Position numbers and translations under genes: made by a program | Notes under the pieces: model-generated | The model's input: the letters and a program-made list of their open reading frames with translations, nothing else | What the model was told of the DNA's origin: nothing | The model's database searches: none | Shown: positions 32,964-43,255 of the stretch, in pieces | Layout of the letters: the number at the start of each line of letters is the position of its first letter | How positions within the stretch are numbered: position 1 is the stretch's first letter | Assembly: GCA_021432635.1 (NCBI GenBank) | Contig: MU270133.1 | Coordinates: forward strand, 48,098-112,097 | DNA from: Thozetella sp. PMI_491 | Lineage: Eukaryota; Ascomycota; Sordariomycetes; Chaetosphaeriales; Chaetosphaeriaceae | DNA: 64,000 bases | Reading direction: 5' to 3'

Positions 32964-35900
32964 CTACGACTGGGCTTCACTCTGCTTCGCTGAGTTCGGG
33001 CCCGAGGGTGCCTTGTCCGGTGAGAACCGATCACTGTTCTGCCGGAGCTTCTTCCGGGGTGACTTACCTTCTGCAACTGACGAACCGTCCGAGACGTGAC
33101 CCTGGTCCTCGGACGCCTTGGTGGCTCGGCCACGCCCCTTCTTACTTCGCTCCATGTTCTTTTGGGCAAGGTAAGCGTGATATTTGATCTTCTTCCCCTC
33201 CTTCAATTCTTTGGTTTTCTGCACGTTTGTCTCGTAGAGGGCCTCGCGCTCTGCGCCCATTTTATCGTACAAGCAGCGGATGGCGGGTAAGAACAGCTCG
33301 GCCTGGCGGAACTCGCCGAGGCGGACGCGCATGCCGTCGAAGCCAAACAGCACGGGCCGATCGGCGGTAAGCTCTGGGGCATCGGCCGGGAGGGACGTGA
33401 CCTTGGGGTACCGTTGGGAGAAATGGGTGAGGAGCACGCGGCGGGCCTTCATTTTACGGCCAATGTGGAGGGCCTCAGAAATAGTTGAGTGCTTCTTAGC
33501 GATGGCATCGGCGAGTAGGTCATCCTCGAACGTGCACTCGTGGATCAGCAGATGGGCGCCGCGCCCCATGGCGGCTAAGTTGGTCGAGGGGCGGCAGTCG
33601 CCCGAGTACGCGATCTTGAGACCGCTGGGCCAGGTGAAGGCCACGGCCGTGGCCCATGGACAGTGGTCAACGAGGCAGATATCGATCTGGGGCAGGTCGT
33701 ATTTTATCTCCGAATCATTTGCAGAATCAAGGCCGCTCGGGTAGAGCTTGGGCTTATGGTGGGATGGAGAGGGCGTCCTCGACAAGCCAGCCTCAGGCTG
33801 TGGCCGCCACAATCCTGTCGTGTCCAGCGCCACCAGAAGGGGGAACCCGTAGTTGTTGTAGTCATGATACTCGGCTAAGAAGCGGAGGAGCAGGTGCGGC
33901 GCGACGATGGCGAGCCGCTTGTCGCCGAACCTCTTGGCTGCCCAGTCAGGATGGTTGGTATCCCGCCACGCTTTGATCGCGCTCAGAATGCCGAGATGGT
34001 GGTCGGCGTGCAGGTGGCTAATAAAGATACCTCGCAAGTCCTTCAGCACGTCGGCGAGGCCATCCGTGCCATAGAGCCGGCGCATCTGTCCCAGCGTGTT
34101 TTCCCCGCAGTCGAGAAGCCAGCTCCCTTGCCCGGGGATCCGGACGAGTGTGGCAGACACGTTACGGTGCTTACTAGGCATAGCCGAACCAGTACCGAGA
34201 GTGATGATCTCCGTATCCCGATCTGGAATGTCATGCTCCTCCGCCTCTAATTTCGCGAGCCACGAGTCGTCCTTGAGCTTCGCTTCTGCCTCGCGCCCCA
34301 AAGCTAAAACGCTTCCGTACTTGTTCTGGAGATTCTCAAGCACCGTGGTCGTATCTAGCAGAGGTTTTGCCGCGTTATCCTCGAAGCTGGGGAGGGGGGC
34401 AAGCTGAAGGGCCGCGCCTGGAACGCCTGCTATTACACTTGTCTTTTCGGTCCGGAGTGTCTCGACCTGGCGCCGAGGCTGGTTGTTGAACACCGGTATG
34501 GGAAAACGCGCAGGATCGATCTGGTGAAACTGGATAAGTTGGGTACCAGGTGTTTCGAAGGCGAGGCGGTTGGCACAGACGTCGTGGTCGAGAACCACGT
34601 GCCGGAGCGAAGGAAATCTATCCCTGAACTCGCCGAGCCGAGGGTCCGCAATGGCCTCAGGTGAACGGAGCCAGAACATAACCTCAATGCCGTCCATGAT
34701 TTCCGGGTTTGACCACTCGGGCCGGCTGAGGAGGCTGTCTATGTAGCTTTTGTCCGGCACTGACATAACCACGAACCCGTGGCCTTTCCTTGGGGGGTCC
34801 ATTACCATCTCCGGCGCCACCACTGTTCCGTCTTTGAGCGTGACCGGATCGCCTTTAGTCAAGCACTTATAGTCCTTGGGTTCGACCCCTAGTTGTGCCG
34901 CTTTGACAGGGTCGAATTTGCCCCGCCGCACATGGCTCTTCGCGATGTAGCACATGGATTGCCGCATGCCGAGAAACGAAGACTCGTTCCTTTTCGGTAG
35001 TCGTTCGATAAGCCTTCCCGCTTGGATCTCCCGCTGCAGAACCGGAATGTTCCGGGCACCGGTCGGGCGAGCAGGCAAAGGGCCGTCGTACCGCTTAATG
35101 CCGTTCGCTTTGTCTTTTACGTATATTTCGGCCACCGGATCGACGTCGTAGAGCATCTTGCCCCGAAGAACTTCGAGATCATAGCCTTCCCCAAACATAT
35201 CTTGGACGACACCCTCGATAATTTCCTCGCTTGTTCTGCTGTTCTTGTATGCTGACGCATCGTCCTTCCATAGGTGCTTCTCCCAACCACGGGGCTCCGT
35301 TGGAGCACCTGGTTGTGTGGACACCTCCTCCCCTCCAGTAGGGACCGAGAGGTCCGTACGGCTAACGAGCGGAACATACCATACGCGCAAATTCGTGTCC
35401 TGCCAGTCCGGCGCAGGGTTTGCCGGGTCTTGGGCCCGGGGGTCCTTGTCGACGCGTATGGCATTGGGGCGAAGGGACAGGCCTCGGCGAAGGATGAAGT
35501 GGCGGGTCAGGGCGAGCGTCGCCGTGAGCTCTTGGGCGCCGTGGACATTGACGGCGAGGTCCTTAACGTCTGCGACGGTCCTGCCCCGCTCGCGCTTCTT
35601 CTCGTTGACCTCCCTCAGCATCTCCTGCGCGGCTGCGCCCACGTCGGCGAGGGACAAGAGCATGCCGAACATGCCGCCCACATTGTCCCAGTCCAGCCGC
35701 CCGGCCACGAAGATATCCCCGACCCCGCGGATGGGGATCTTCTGCTGACCCAGCGTGCGGGTGGTACCCTCGCTGACATGGCCGAAGATGTAGCGGCCAG
35801 TCTCAAAGTGGACGAGGAGGCAGCCGTCGGTATCGGCGGTCGGCGCGCATAGAATCTGGACACGACTGGACATGGCGTCGGGTGTTACAAGGTTGGGAGG

Positions 35901-36218
35901 GGCGATGCGACTCGGGGCGGGGCGAGGGAAGCGGACGAGGTGGTAGAAATCCGAGGGATGACGAGAGTAGCTGTACGGCGGGCGCCCTGCAGGGTAGACG
36001 GTCCGGCCCTTGAAATAGTCGCGAGGGACTCGGAACGTCCAGCCGGGGGAGCGTTTTTTGGGAGCTAACTTTCTCCACAAGGGCCTCTTAACCGTGTCAA
36101 CGTTCTTGTCCAGCCCACGAAGGACGGGTTCGAGGAGAGGTTCGGGGACGGAGCTTGGGCGCGCAATTCCTTTCGAGACGGCGATTGCCCGAGTCAACCG
36201 CGTGGCAGAGGGGCTCAT
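32964..36218 (-). CDS. TRZ1: Long-form tRNase Z (ELAC2 type), tRNA 3' processing endonuclease
   Basis: A single ORF of 1084 residues starts at an ATG at 36218. The enzyme cuts the 3' trailer from precursor tRNAs so that CCA can be added. The C-terminal half holds the active site: GTGSAMPSKHRN near residue 678 (PxKxRN loop), LDCGENTLGQ, the zinc-binding SHLHADHHLG near 734, HECTFEDDL, the HST loop (KKHSTISEAL) near 909 and LTHFSQRYPK near 933. The N-terminal half is the degenerate beta-lactamase domain with the flexible arm, as usual in the long form. The first 115 residues are basic, rich in Arg/Ser/Pro and acid-poor, like a mitochondrial presequence. A second ATG at 35873 (MSSRVQILCAP) starts where the conserved domain begins. 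This suggests nuclear and mitochondrial forms, as known for other long tRNase Z genes. The length is somewhat above the usual 800-950. Confidence 0.95.
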   Translation of the reverse strand: MSPSATRLTRAIAVSKGIARPSSVPEPLLEPVLRGLDKNVDTVKRPLWRKLAPKKRSPGWTFRVPRDYFKGRTVYPAGRPPYSYSRHPSDFYHLVRFPRPAPSRIAPPNLVTPDAMSSRVQILCAPTADTDGCLLVHFETGRYIFGHVSEGTTRTLGQQKIPIRGVGDIFVAGRLDWDNVGGMFGMLLSLADVGAAAQEMLREVNEKKRERGRTVADVKDLAVNVHGAQELTATLALTRHFILRRGLSLRPNAIRVDKDPRAQDPANPAPDWQDTNLRVWYVPLVSRTDLSVPTGGEEVSTQPGAPTEPRGWEKHLWKDDASAYKNSRTSEEIIEGVVQDMFGEGYDLEVLRGKMLYDVDPVAEIYVKDKANGIKRYDGPLPARPTGARNIPVLQREIQAGRLIERLPKRNESSFLGMRQSMCYIAKSHVRRGKFDPVKAAQLGVEPKDYKCLTKGDPVTLKDGTVVAPEMVMDPPRKGHGFVVMSVPDKSYIDSLLSRPEWSNPEIMDGIEVMFWLRSPEAIADPRLGEFRDRFPSLRHVVLDHDVCANRLAFETPGTQLIQFHQIDPARFPIPVFNNQPRRQVETLRTEKTSVIAGVPGAALQLAPLPSFEDNAAKPLLDTTTVLENLQNKYGSVLALGREAEAKLKDDSWLAKLEAEEHDIPDRDTEIITLGTGSAMPSKHRNVSATLVRIPGQGSWLLDCGENTLGQMRRLYGTDGLADVLKDLRGIFISHLHADHHLGILSAIKAWRDTNHPDWAAKRFGDKRLAIVAPHLLLRFLAEYHDYNNYGFPLLVALDTTGLWRPQPEAGLSRTPSPSHHKPKLYPSGLDSANDSEIKYDLPQIDICLVDHCPWATAVAFTWPSGLKIAYSGDCRPSTNLAAMGRGAHLLIHECTFEDDLLADAIAKKHSTISEALHIGRKMKARRVLLTHFSQRYPKVTSLPADAPELTADRPVLFGFDGMRVRLGEFRQAELFLPAIRCLYDKMGAEREALYETNVQKTKELKEGKKIKYHAYLAQKNMERSKKGRGRATKASEDQGHVSDGSSVAEGKSPRKKLRQNSDRFSPDKAPSGPNSAKQSEAQS

Positions 36219-36690
36219 AGGATCATTCTATCGTGCATGGGTGGAAACCTGCCCACAGAACTAAAATTTAGTTGTCCTAGGTGAGTCAGAAGGCGAGCCC
36301 GTTACATGTACCGGCGTGGCAGAATATCGGCGACTGGCCCGCGACTTATTTTCTCCAGAGTCACTACTCTTTATCTTATCGGGGCGCCAGCACCTTCTCC
36401 TTGCTGAAGCTCTTGGCCTCTTGGCCCAGAGAAGGGTTAGGGTTCCATGTCCCCGAACCAGCGTCTGAACCTGCATCTCCACCCGCGTCCCCACCCCCTT
36501 TTCAGGCTTACGGTCAACTAGATTCCTCGAGTGGGAAGTAAACAAACTTGGAGTTCGCCTTATGTGCCCCGCTGATCTATTGCCAAGGTAGGTATGAAAC
36601 TGTACTCTGTGTACTCTGTACTCGTCTGCGCGTATCGTTTCCAAAAGATACCTTCCGTTCTTTCCTGTGCCACTACTCCGTCTGCTACCA
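36219..36690. other. Intergenic (tRNase Z promoter / App1 3' flank)
   Basis: This 472-bp stretch lies between two genes on the same strand. It must contain the App1 terminator and the tRNase Z promoter. No gene is supported. Confidence 0.55.
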
Positions 36691-39138
36691 CTACCTTCCC
36701 CTCCTCTCAATTGCTTCCAGGGCCGCCTTCACGATGCCCTCCGCCTCGTGGATTACATCCTCACCCTTACGCCAGGTATAGAGAGCAACACCCTGATGAT
36801 CAAGTATCTCATGCGCGCGCGCCAGGCGTCGCCGCCATAGGTCTACCTTCCTGTTGATAGGCGACATGGCGCCGGGCAGCGGCGGCGTGGTCGGCGACCC
36901 TGGGCTGTATGCGGCGCCGGGCAGCGCCTCCAGATCGGCGAGCTCGTCCCCGTTGGAGATGGTTCGCCGCTGCGCAAGGAGTCGCGGGCTGATCTTTAGA
37001 AGACTAGAGGGGGTATTCCGTCGGCGCGGCGGCGGCGGCGGCGGCTTGTTATTGGACGAGTCGGAGGATGCGGCCGGAGGGTTGGTAGCCGCAGGAGCAG
37101 AGTTTGTGCTGACAGCCGTCATCCCCTTTGCTTTCGCAAGGCTGTTCGTAGATCCTATGGTCTGGTCTGATAAATTGTGCATCTGTGCTAGAGGGTGCTG
37201 GCTGGTGCGGCCGCGTGCATTTGCTGGAGCACTAGTGCCTGTGCCGTCCGAGATCCCCAGGCCGACATTAGACGGCACACCGCGCAGGGAAGGGGGCTTG
37301 GCTGGGCGGGGTGGAGGAGGTGGCTTCTGAGATAGAAGGTCCAGGTTGCTAACTCCAGCCTTAAGCATGTTGAGATCTCGCGCTTCCCTCGCTCCCATGG
37401 GCTCAGGCTCATCCGAGAAATCGATGAGCGTGCCCATGGCTGGGCCTTGCGGCTTCGAAGGCTCCGTCGCAAAGCGGGGAGGAAGTGGAGGCCGAGACTC
37501 GGGATTGTCTGCTCCCGTTTTCTCCTCGAACTTGATTCGAGTGCTGGGTTTCCTACTCCGGCGGCCATTGGACTGCCCGCCAAAGGTAGTGTCGAAGTAG
37601 CCGACCTGCTCAGGGGTGGTAACGTCCCGGATGAAAAGGGCAAGGATCCTGCCTGGGTTCGCGACGGCCAGGTCGGTGTAGACCTCGAGGTCGGCCTCGC
37701 CGCTATCTCCGACGAGAAGGAACTTGCGCTGGGGGAAGTCCCGTAGTATCTTCTCAAGCGTTCCTTTCTTCCGCTCAGCGACAGGCTCGAAGATGCCTTG
37801 AAGCATGCCGCTGTACTGCTTCAGGTGAATGGATCCCGGAGGAAGACCTGCGATGTGGAAGAAAGTGGCAATCACCGGGAAGAGCTGCCAGGGGCTGTTG
37901 GAGCAGTAGTGCATCCGAACGCCCAGATCGTGGAGTTTGTTGTACCATTCCTGGACTCCGTCAACCGTCAGGTCAGCCAGGTCTCGGATGAATGTATTCC
38001 TGAAGATCTCCCGCGCACCCAACGAGATATTGGAGTGCTTGATGGTGTCGTCTATGTCGCTGATCAGGCTGATACCTCTGGGTTCGATGAGTTGGATCTT
38101 CTCCGTCGCCGAGAGGTTCTCATTGGCCAAGACTCGCACATGAGTGGGCACGAAGTCTAGGGCAGCGCGGAGGACGAAGTGGCCGGCGTCGTTCGTCAGC
38201 ACCGTGCGCGACTGCGACTCGTTGTCGTTGTAGAAGAAGACGGTTATGGCCAGCTGGACCAGCGGGGTGGTCAAGAACGGCCCAAGACGCGCCATGAGGT
38301 TGGCGTTTGCCACCGCTAGCTCGGCCTCGGTCAGCTCTGCTGGCTGAGCCCAGGACGTTCTCGCCGCGAGGGTGGGCGAAGACGGTGCCGAAGCTGGTGT
38401 TTGGCTTCCACTGCAGGACCTCGCAGGGTCTAAGCTGTTGGATTCGAGGTCGTCTTCATCTTTCGGCGCCTCGCTATAACCTCCACGATTGGCAACCTCT
38501 TTTTCGCCCTGTCCTTTCCTCTCAATTTCCTGCGCCTCCTTCATGATCTTCTGCTCCTCGCGCAGCCGCTCGTGCTCGTCGTGGTGCGAGCTCAGGGAAA
38601 CCTGCTCCACCTGGTCCGTCTGCATGGTCGGCGGGGGGATGCCGCTCAACCTGCGGGCGAGGCCGATCAAGACGCGGTTGCGCCTTGTCATGGGGCCCTT
38701 GTGCGGTGTGTAGATCCACCCACGCACGTCCACGTCCACCACCGCTTTGGCGTCCTCGTTCTTGGCCCATTCGTGGCGCCAATACTCCTCCTCCGACATG
38801 CCCATCTGCGCGGCCGAGTAGCCTTGGAAACTGTCCTCCCGGTGCTCTCGAACGTGCCTCTTGGCATACGATGGGAAGAGGACCATCTGATCGTCGCCCC
38901 TGGTCACGATGGCCACGTTGGGGAAGGAGCCGGGGATAGACATCTGCGCTTCGGGCGTCTCGAGCCCCCGGGTGCGCGTGTTGTTGTATTGCTCCTTGAT
39001 CTCGCTGGCGGCAGCAACACCGGCGCGGTACATGCTGCCGGCCATGGCAGCCAGCTTTCTCCTTCGCGCACCACGTTCGCGCGGGGGGCTGGTTCCCTCA
39101 GATCCTCCCTCTCCATAGCTATAGCCGTACGACGACAT
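36691..39138 (-). CDS. APP1: App1-type phosphatidate phosphatase (actin patch protein)
   Basis: This CDS of 815 residues starts at the ATG at 39138 (MSSYGYSYGEGG), the first true ATG of a frame that is open for another 158 codons upstream. App1 removes phosphate from phosphatidic acid to give diacylglycerol and works at cortical actin patches in endocytosis. The catalytic motif is D361-IDDT-365 (DxDxT, haloacid-dehalogenase type), followed by the family segments MHYCSNSPWQLFPVI, GSIHLKQYSGMLQGIFEP and RKFLLVGDSGEADLEVY. The N-terminal part has KLAAMAGSMYRAG and a beta-rich domain with VDVDVRGWIYTPHKGPM. The C-terminus is Pro-rich (KPPPPPPRRRNTP) with SH3-ligand-like stretches, as expected for binding actin-patch proteins, and ends in a helix. 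The family assignment is firm; the 5' end is less certain. Confidence 0.93.
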   Translation of the reverse strand: MSSYGYSYGEGGSEGTSPPRERGARRRKLAAMAGSMYRAGVAAASEIKEQYNNTRTRGLETPEAQMSIPGSFPNVAIVTRGDDQMVLFPSYAKRHVREHREDSFQGYSAAQMGMSEEEYWRHEWAKNEDAKAVVDVDVRGWIYTPHKGPMTRRNRVLIGLARRLSGIPPPTMQTDQVEQVSLSSHHDEHERLREEQKIMKEAQEIERKGQGEKEVANRGGYSEAPKDEDDLESNSLDPARSCSGSQTPASAPSSPTLAARTSWAQPAELTEAELAVANANLMARLGPFLTTPLVQLAITVFFYNDNESQSRTVLTNDAGHFVLRAALDFVPTHVRVLANENLSATEKIQLIEPRGISLISDIDDTIKHSNISLGAREIFRNTFIRDLADLTVDGVQEWYNKLHDLGVRMHYCSNSPWQLFPVIATFFHIAGLPPGSIHLKQYSGMLQGIFEPVAERKKGTLEKILRDFPQRKFLLVGDSGEADLEVYTDLAVANPGRILALFIRDVTTPEQVGYFDTTFGGQSNGRRSRKPSTRIKFEEKTGADNPESRPPLPPRFATEPSKPQGPAMGTLIDFSDEPEPMGAREARDLNMLKAGVSNLDLLSQKPPPPPRPAKPPSLRGVPSNVGLGISDGTGTSAPANARGRTSQHPLAQMHNLSDQTIGSTNSLAKAKGMTAVSTNSAPAATNPPAASSDSSNNKPPPPPPRRRNTPSSLLKISPRLLAQRRTISNGDELADLEALPGAAYSPGSPTTPPLPGAMSPINRKVDLWRRRLARAHEILDHQGVALYTWRKGEDVIHEAEGIVKAALEAIERRGR

Positions 39139-39612
39139 GCTCGCGGTCTCCTTGTTCTTCTCGTCTCCGGTCTTGGCTAGTGCTTGAGCATCTCTCTGCA
39201 GGCCTAAGGCCCGGGCCTGGGCGTGACCCGCCTTGCGACGCTGCGGCTCGGTGCCTGGCAGCGCGCGGCGCCCGTGGCGGGCGACGAGGTCGACGAGACG
39301 GGTCCTGCTTTGGCGGCGGCGCTGCCGTTCGACCAGGAAGCGGTACACGCGGCTCTGGAGCCCGAGCTTGTAGGCGGGGAGGGTGTCGAGGCGGAAGCGT
39401 AGCAGACGCTCGCGGTAGCGCTCGCGAAGGGTATGTGGGAAGAGGTACCCGAGCAGGCTCGTATGGTTATGCGGTCGCGTATGAGGCGGGGGGAAGCGTC
39501 GAAAGGGCGCCAGCTTTGCTCTCCAAGGGTGCTGTGGGGGGAGAAGACTAGGCACCGGTGTCGCTTTAAGAGCGGCGAGTAGAGACGGCGGCGGTGGGCG
39601 GCCAAGAGGCAC
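39139..39612 (-). other. ATG-free open leader in frame with App1 (5' UTR or missed exon)
   Basis: This stretch of 158 codons is open and in frame with App1 but contains no in-frame ATG. It is bounded upstream by TAG. It reads as an Arg/Leu-rich, protein-like sequence (for example YKLGLQSRVYRFLVERQR). A C-rich acceptor-like site (CCCCCCACAG) ends at 39532. The only ATG noticed in it, at 39191 in another frame, opens a four-codon upstream ORF (MLKH, stop). It may be leader sequence, a non-ATG N-terminal extension or part of an exon whose start was not found. Confidence 0.45.
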
Positions 39613-40493
39613 TGGGTAGAGCTACAAACTCGGTCGTCTCGTTCTGCAGCCTTGTGCCCTTGCCGTGTGGCAGCAAAGAATGGCAGGTGCTGCCTCGCCT
39701 AGGGTCTGAAGCGCAGACGCTGATAGGGCGACAGGCAGAAGCTGGGAGCCGAGCCGGGGTCTGGTGTGGTCCACTGGCCGCCGTTGTCGCAGCTGATCCG
39801 GGAGCAAGTGCGCAAATCAAGGGTCTACTGAGCGGGGCCTCGTGAGGGGGGCTTCGTCGAGCGTCAATGGTCCTCTGTTCGTGAGCAAACGTCTCAAATC
39901 TGCTTAGAGACACTGCTCGTCGACCGTTGTGAGCTCGTGGCGCCAAGAGCAGCTCTGTATGGTCGTTTGCGATTTGCGGGGTGTCAGTTCTAGACGACAG
40001 CCGCTAGTTAATTACGTCACATGGACAGTGGGGCAGCTCGAACGCCTGCCCGCGCCGCCGGTCCGCTGTATTTTGGGCGGGTCAGGTGTTGTAGAGCCCC
40101 GTGGAAAGCCAACGCCCCTGGATGGAATGCTGGATGGGACCTGGCAACAGGTCTCAGGTACCTCGGCCTATTCCTCTGAGAGGCCAGATATTATTATCTT
40201 GTCAACACATACCTTACTCTCGAGGTACTCCCACTCACTCCATCGCCGCCTACAACTCCACCGTCGTGCAACACCACGTCTTGCTGCTTGCGAATCTACA
40301 AGAAGCGAATAGGCTGAGATGATGAGGCATCAAGGCTCCACATATTGCTTTCCATAGGTATATTTTCTCACGGCCCATAAAGCTCGTAGTAAGGGGGCTT
40401 TATTTACAGTCTACATTGCGGTTTCGGAGGAGTACACGGGACCAGGTACCTAGGCCGTCCTAGGTAGGTAGCCATACGCCATAGGCACGAGCT
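39613..40493. other. Intergenic (DRS1 3' flank and App1 promoter side)
   Basis: No gene is supported here. The few ATG codons seen on the minus strand between 40019 and 40250 run into a stop at once. Confidence 0.5.
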
Positions 40494-42842
40494 CTACCGC
40501 CTCCCCCGACCCTTGCCCTTAGGCGGAGCTTTTCTCTTCTGCACTTTCTTGAGGTTCAGCACCTTTCCTTTGCCGTCCCTCTCGGCACGGCCCTTCTTCC
40601 ACGATTTCCCATCGCTCCTCTCCGCCATCGAATCGAGCTTCTTCTTGTCCTTGTTGCTCAGCCGGCCGGTCTTCTTCTTCATGTGCTCCCGCACACCGTT
40701 CAGCTCGTCCCTGCCAGCCGCTTTCGCCTGGGCCTTGTCGTGCTGTGTCTCGAACCAAGTGCGCTTCGGCCTGCCGTGAATCTCATCCTCATGCTTGATT
40801 AAGTTCTCGCCCTTCTTGACCTGCATCTCCACCTGCGCCAGCTGCTTCTCTTCCTTCTCTTCCTTCATAATCTCATCGATTTCGTCGTCCATCTCGTCCA
40901 CCTGGGTCTGCCACTTGTCGGCATCGCCGTGCTCGATCACGCGACTGACAATCTTGGCCCCCTGCGCCTTGCCGGCCTTGACGGCCGACTTGACGACCTT
41001 GCGATCCGGTTCGGCAGCGAGGGTCACTGCTACACCGCTGCGGCCAGCTCGAGCAGTACGACCGACGCGGTGCACGTAGATCTCCGGGTTCTGAGGCGCC
41101 TCGTAGTTGATGACCGTGTCGACCCCTTTGATGTCGAGACCACGCGACGCGAGATCGGTCGCGAGTAGGAAAGACACCTTGCCGTCGCGGAAGTTCTCAA
41201 CGCTCGCAATGCGCTGCGCCTGGTTCATGCTGCCGTGAAGCTCGGCGCAGGAGAGGCCTAAGAGGCCGAAGATGATGCGCGTACGATGGGCCGTTTTCTT
41301 TTGTCGGAAAAAGATGATGACCTTCTCTGTGTAGAGCGTCTTGCAGATGTGGATAAGGTAGCCCATCCGCTTGTCTTCTCGGCCGGGGCGTAACCGTACA
41401 AACTCTTGCACCAGGGTTCCGGCTGTCTTCTTTTGCGAATCCACCTGTATGCGCACGGGCTTGTCCATGCCAACGCGGATGAGCCTGTCGACTGAAGACG
41501 TCATGGTCGCGGAGAAGAGCATGGTCTGGCGGGACTTAGGAAGGGTGGTTAAGATCTCGTTGAGCTCGTCAGCGAATCCGTCGTCGAGCATTCGGTCAGC
41601 TTCATCAAGGACCAAAATCTCGACCGTCTCGACGGCAAAGCTCGCCGAGTTTCGCATGTGGTCAATGAACCGACCGGGAGTGGCAATGATGACATCTGGT
41701 CTCAACCGGAGCTCTGCCTCCTGCGCCTTCAAGCTGAGACCGCCGACGGCGAGACAGAACTTGATGTCGGTATGGCTGGCGAGCTTCGTAGCAACCGCAT
41801 GGCACTGGATGGCTAGTTCGCGAGTAGGCGTAAGAATGACGACTCGGCTCGTGGGAATCTTCTTGGGTCGGTAGAGCAGGCGTTCCAAGATTGGGACGAC
41901 GAACGCCGCCGTCTTTCCGGAACCAGTGACAGCACCGCCTACGACGTCTTTACCCATGAGAGCGATGGGTATCGTCTTTGCCTGGATCGGGGTGGGCTTG
42001 GCGAAACTGACAGTCGCGAGGCCGCGGAGGATCGGCCGAGAGAGTGACATTCCTTGGAAGGACGAGGCGCCATCCTTCTTGCCTGGTTTTTCTTGCTCCT
42101 CCGGGGCGAAGAATGCTCTCCGTTTAGCCTCTTCTTCTTCGTCTACCTCGTCATCCTCGGAGTCGGACGCTTCGCCGTCGTCGTCAGGATGCTCCACCGC
42201 TGTGGCGATGGAATCGTCGTCTGAAGCGGACTCGTCATCTTCAGCCCCGGCATCCTCGTCCTCGTCGTCTTGGTCGCTCGTCGGAGCGTTTTCATCATCA
42301 GATTCTTCCACCTCTGAGCCAACGCCCATGCCGAACCCATCCTCGGCGAGGACCTCGTCGTCTTCGTCGTCTAGGTCGATACCGGTTTCTTCGTCTTCTT
42401 CGTCGTCTTCGTCCTGCTCATTCGAAGAGCCGTTTGTCAAGCCCTTCTTTTCTCTGCGTCTTCGAATGATGTCGTCAATGTCCACGGCGGGTCGGTCAGC
42501 TCCCTTTACGCCTTTCGCGCCGTCGAAGCCCCAACCGTCGAATTCAGCGTCGAGCACGCCGGCGTTGTCGGCCACAAACTCGAAGTCTGAGTCCATAGCA
42601 CCATCATCGTCTTCCTGCTTGCCCCAAATTCCCTCTGGCTGACCTTCATCGTCCTCATCCTCCTCGGCACTAGCGTCCTTCTTCTTCCCCTTCTTGTTCT
42701 TTTTGCCCGTCTTCGCCTTCTTTTTGGGCGGGGCGGGCTCTAGCACTTCCTCCTCGACATAGCCGGAGAGAGATTCGTTGTCCGAGATGGTGGTTATGAA
42801 ATCATCATCGGTCGGGGTCTTCCGTTTCTGAGAGGGCGCCAT
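40494..42842 (-). CDS. DRS1: DEAD-box RNA helicase Drs1 (DDX27), 60S ribosome biogenesis
   Basis: This single-exon CDS of 782 residues starts at the ATG at 42842 ([15 protein letters not shown]), the first ATG in an open frame that extends upstream only to a GTG at 42971. Drs1 is a nucleolar helicase for assembly of the large ribosomal subunit. All core motifs are present: Q motif ([10 protein letters not shown]), motif I GSGKT near 305, [16 protein letters not shown] at about 413, SAT (LFSATMT), then [10 protein letters not shown] and [11 protein letters not shown]. The N-terminal third is extremely acidic with Lys-rich nuclear signals ([18 protein letters not shown]), typical of Drs1. The C-terminus is basic and ends KGKGRGRR. 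Length and layout fit the family. Confidence 0.96.
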   Translation of the reverse strand: MAPSQKRKTPTDDDFITTISDNESLSGYVEEEVLEPAPPKKKAKTGKKNKKGKKKDASAEEDEDDEGQPEGIWGKQEDDDGAMDSDFEFVADNAGVLDAEFDGWGFDGAKGVKGADRPAVDIDDIIRRRREKKGLTNGSSNEQDEDDEEDEETGIDLDDEDDEVLAEDGFGMGVGSEVEESDDENAPTSDQDDEDEDAGAEDDESASDDDSIATAVEHPDDDGEASDSEDDEVDEEEEAKRRAFFAPEEQEKPGKKDGASSFQGMSLSRPILRGLATVSFAKPTPIQAKTIPIALMGKDVVGGAVTGSGKTAAFVVPILERLLYRPKKIPTSRVVILTPTRELAIQCHAVATKLASHTDIKFCLAVGGLSLKAQEAELRLRPDVIIATPGRFIDHMRNSASFAVETVEILVLDEADRMLDDGFADELNEILTTLPKSRQTMLFSATMTSSVDRLIRVGMDKPVRIQVDSQKKTAGTLVQEFVRLRPGREDKRMGYLIHICKTLYTEKVIIFFRQKKTAHRTRIIFGLLGLSCAELHGSMNQAQRIASVENFRDGKVSFLLATDLASRGLDIKGVDTVINYEAPQNPEIYVHRVGRTARAGRSGVAVTLAAEPDRKVVKSAVKAGKAQGAKIVSRVIEHGDADKWQTQVDEMDDEIDEIMKEEKEEKQLAQVEMQVKKGENLIKHEDEIHGRPKRTWFETQHDKAQAKAAGRDELNGVREHMKKKTGRLSNKDKKKLDSMAERSDGKSWKKGRAERDGKGKVLNLKKVQKRKAPPKGKGRGRR

Positions 42843-43255
42843 CGTGGGCAATTGGAAGCGGCCAGAGACTTTCTGTCGATGTCGTGGACGGCGGGGTGCT
42901 GGCGAGGACAAAATTTTGGCGGAAGAGCAGCTGGGAACTTTTTCTGCCAGGCGGGCGGTGAAATGGCCCACTTTCCCGAGTAGAATGCTCCCCTGTCCTG
43001 AGCAGTGTTAGTAAGTTAATCTTATTGGACCTCTGCAGCTCGTTTTATCCCCTAAGCGCGACAAACTTACCCCTAGAAATTGTAAGGAGAAAAAACACAA
43101 GGAAAAGAAAAAGAAAAGGAAACAAAATTCGGAGTCGCCTCAAAGAGGGGATCCATGCCGGCAAGCCCTCCCTCCCTGCCTCCCATGGGGCTGCTATAGC
43201 ACTATCTTTCTCTCCCTCAGCCCCCTGTGCTACTTCGGCCCATCAATGTACGAAG
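42843..43255. other. Intergenic (DRS1 promoter)
   Basis: This 413-bp stretch lies between two genes on the minus strand. It contains A-rich and pyrimidine-rich runs but no supported gene. Confidence 0.5.
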
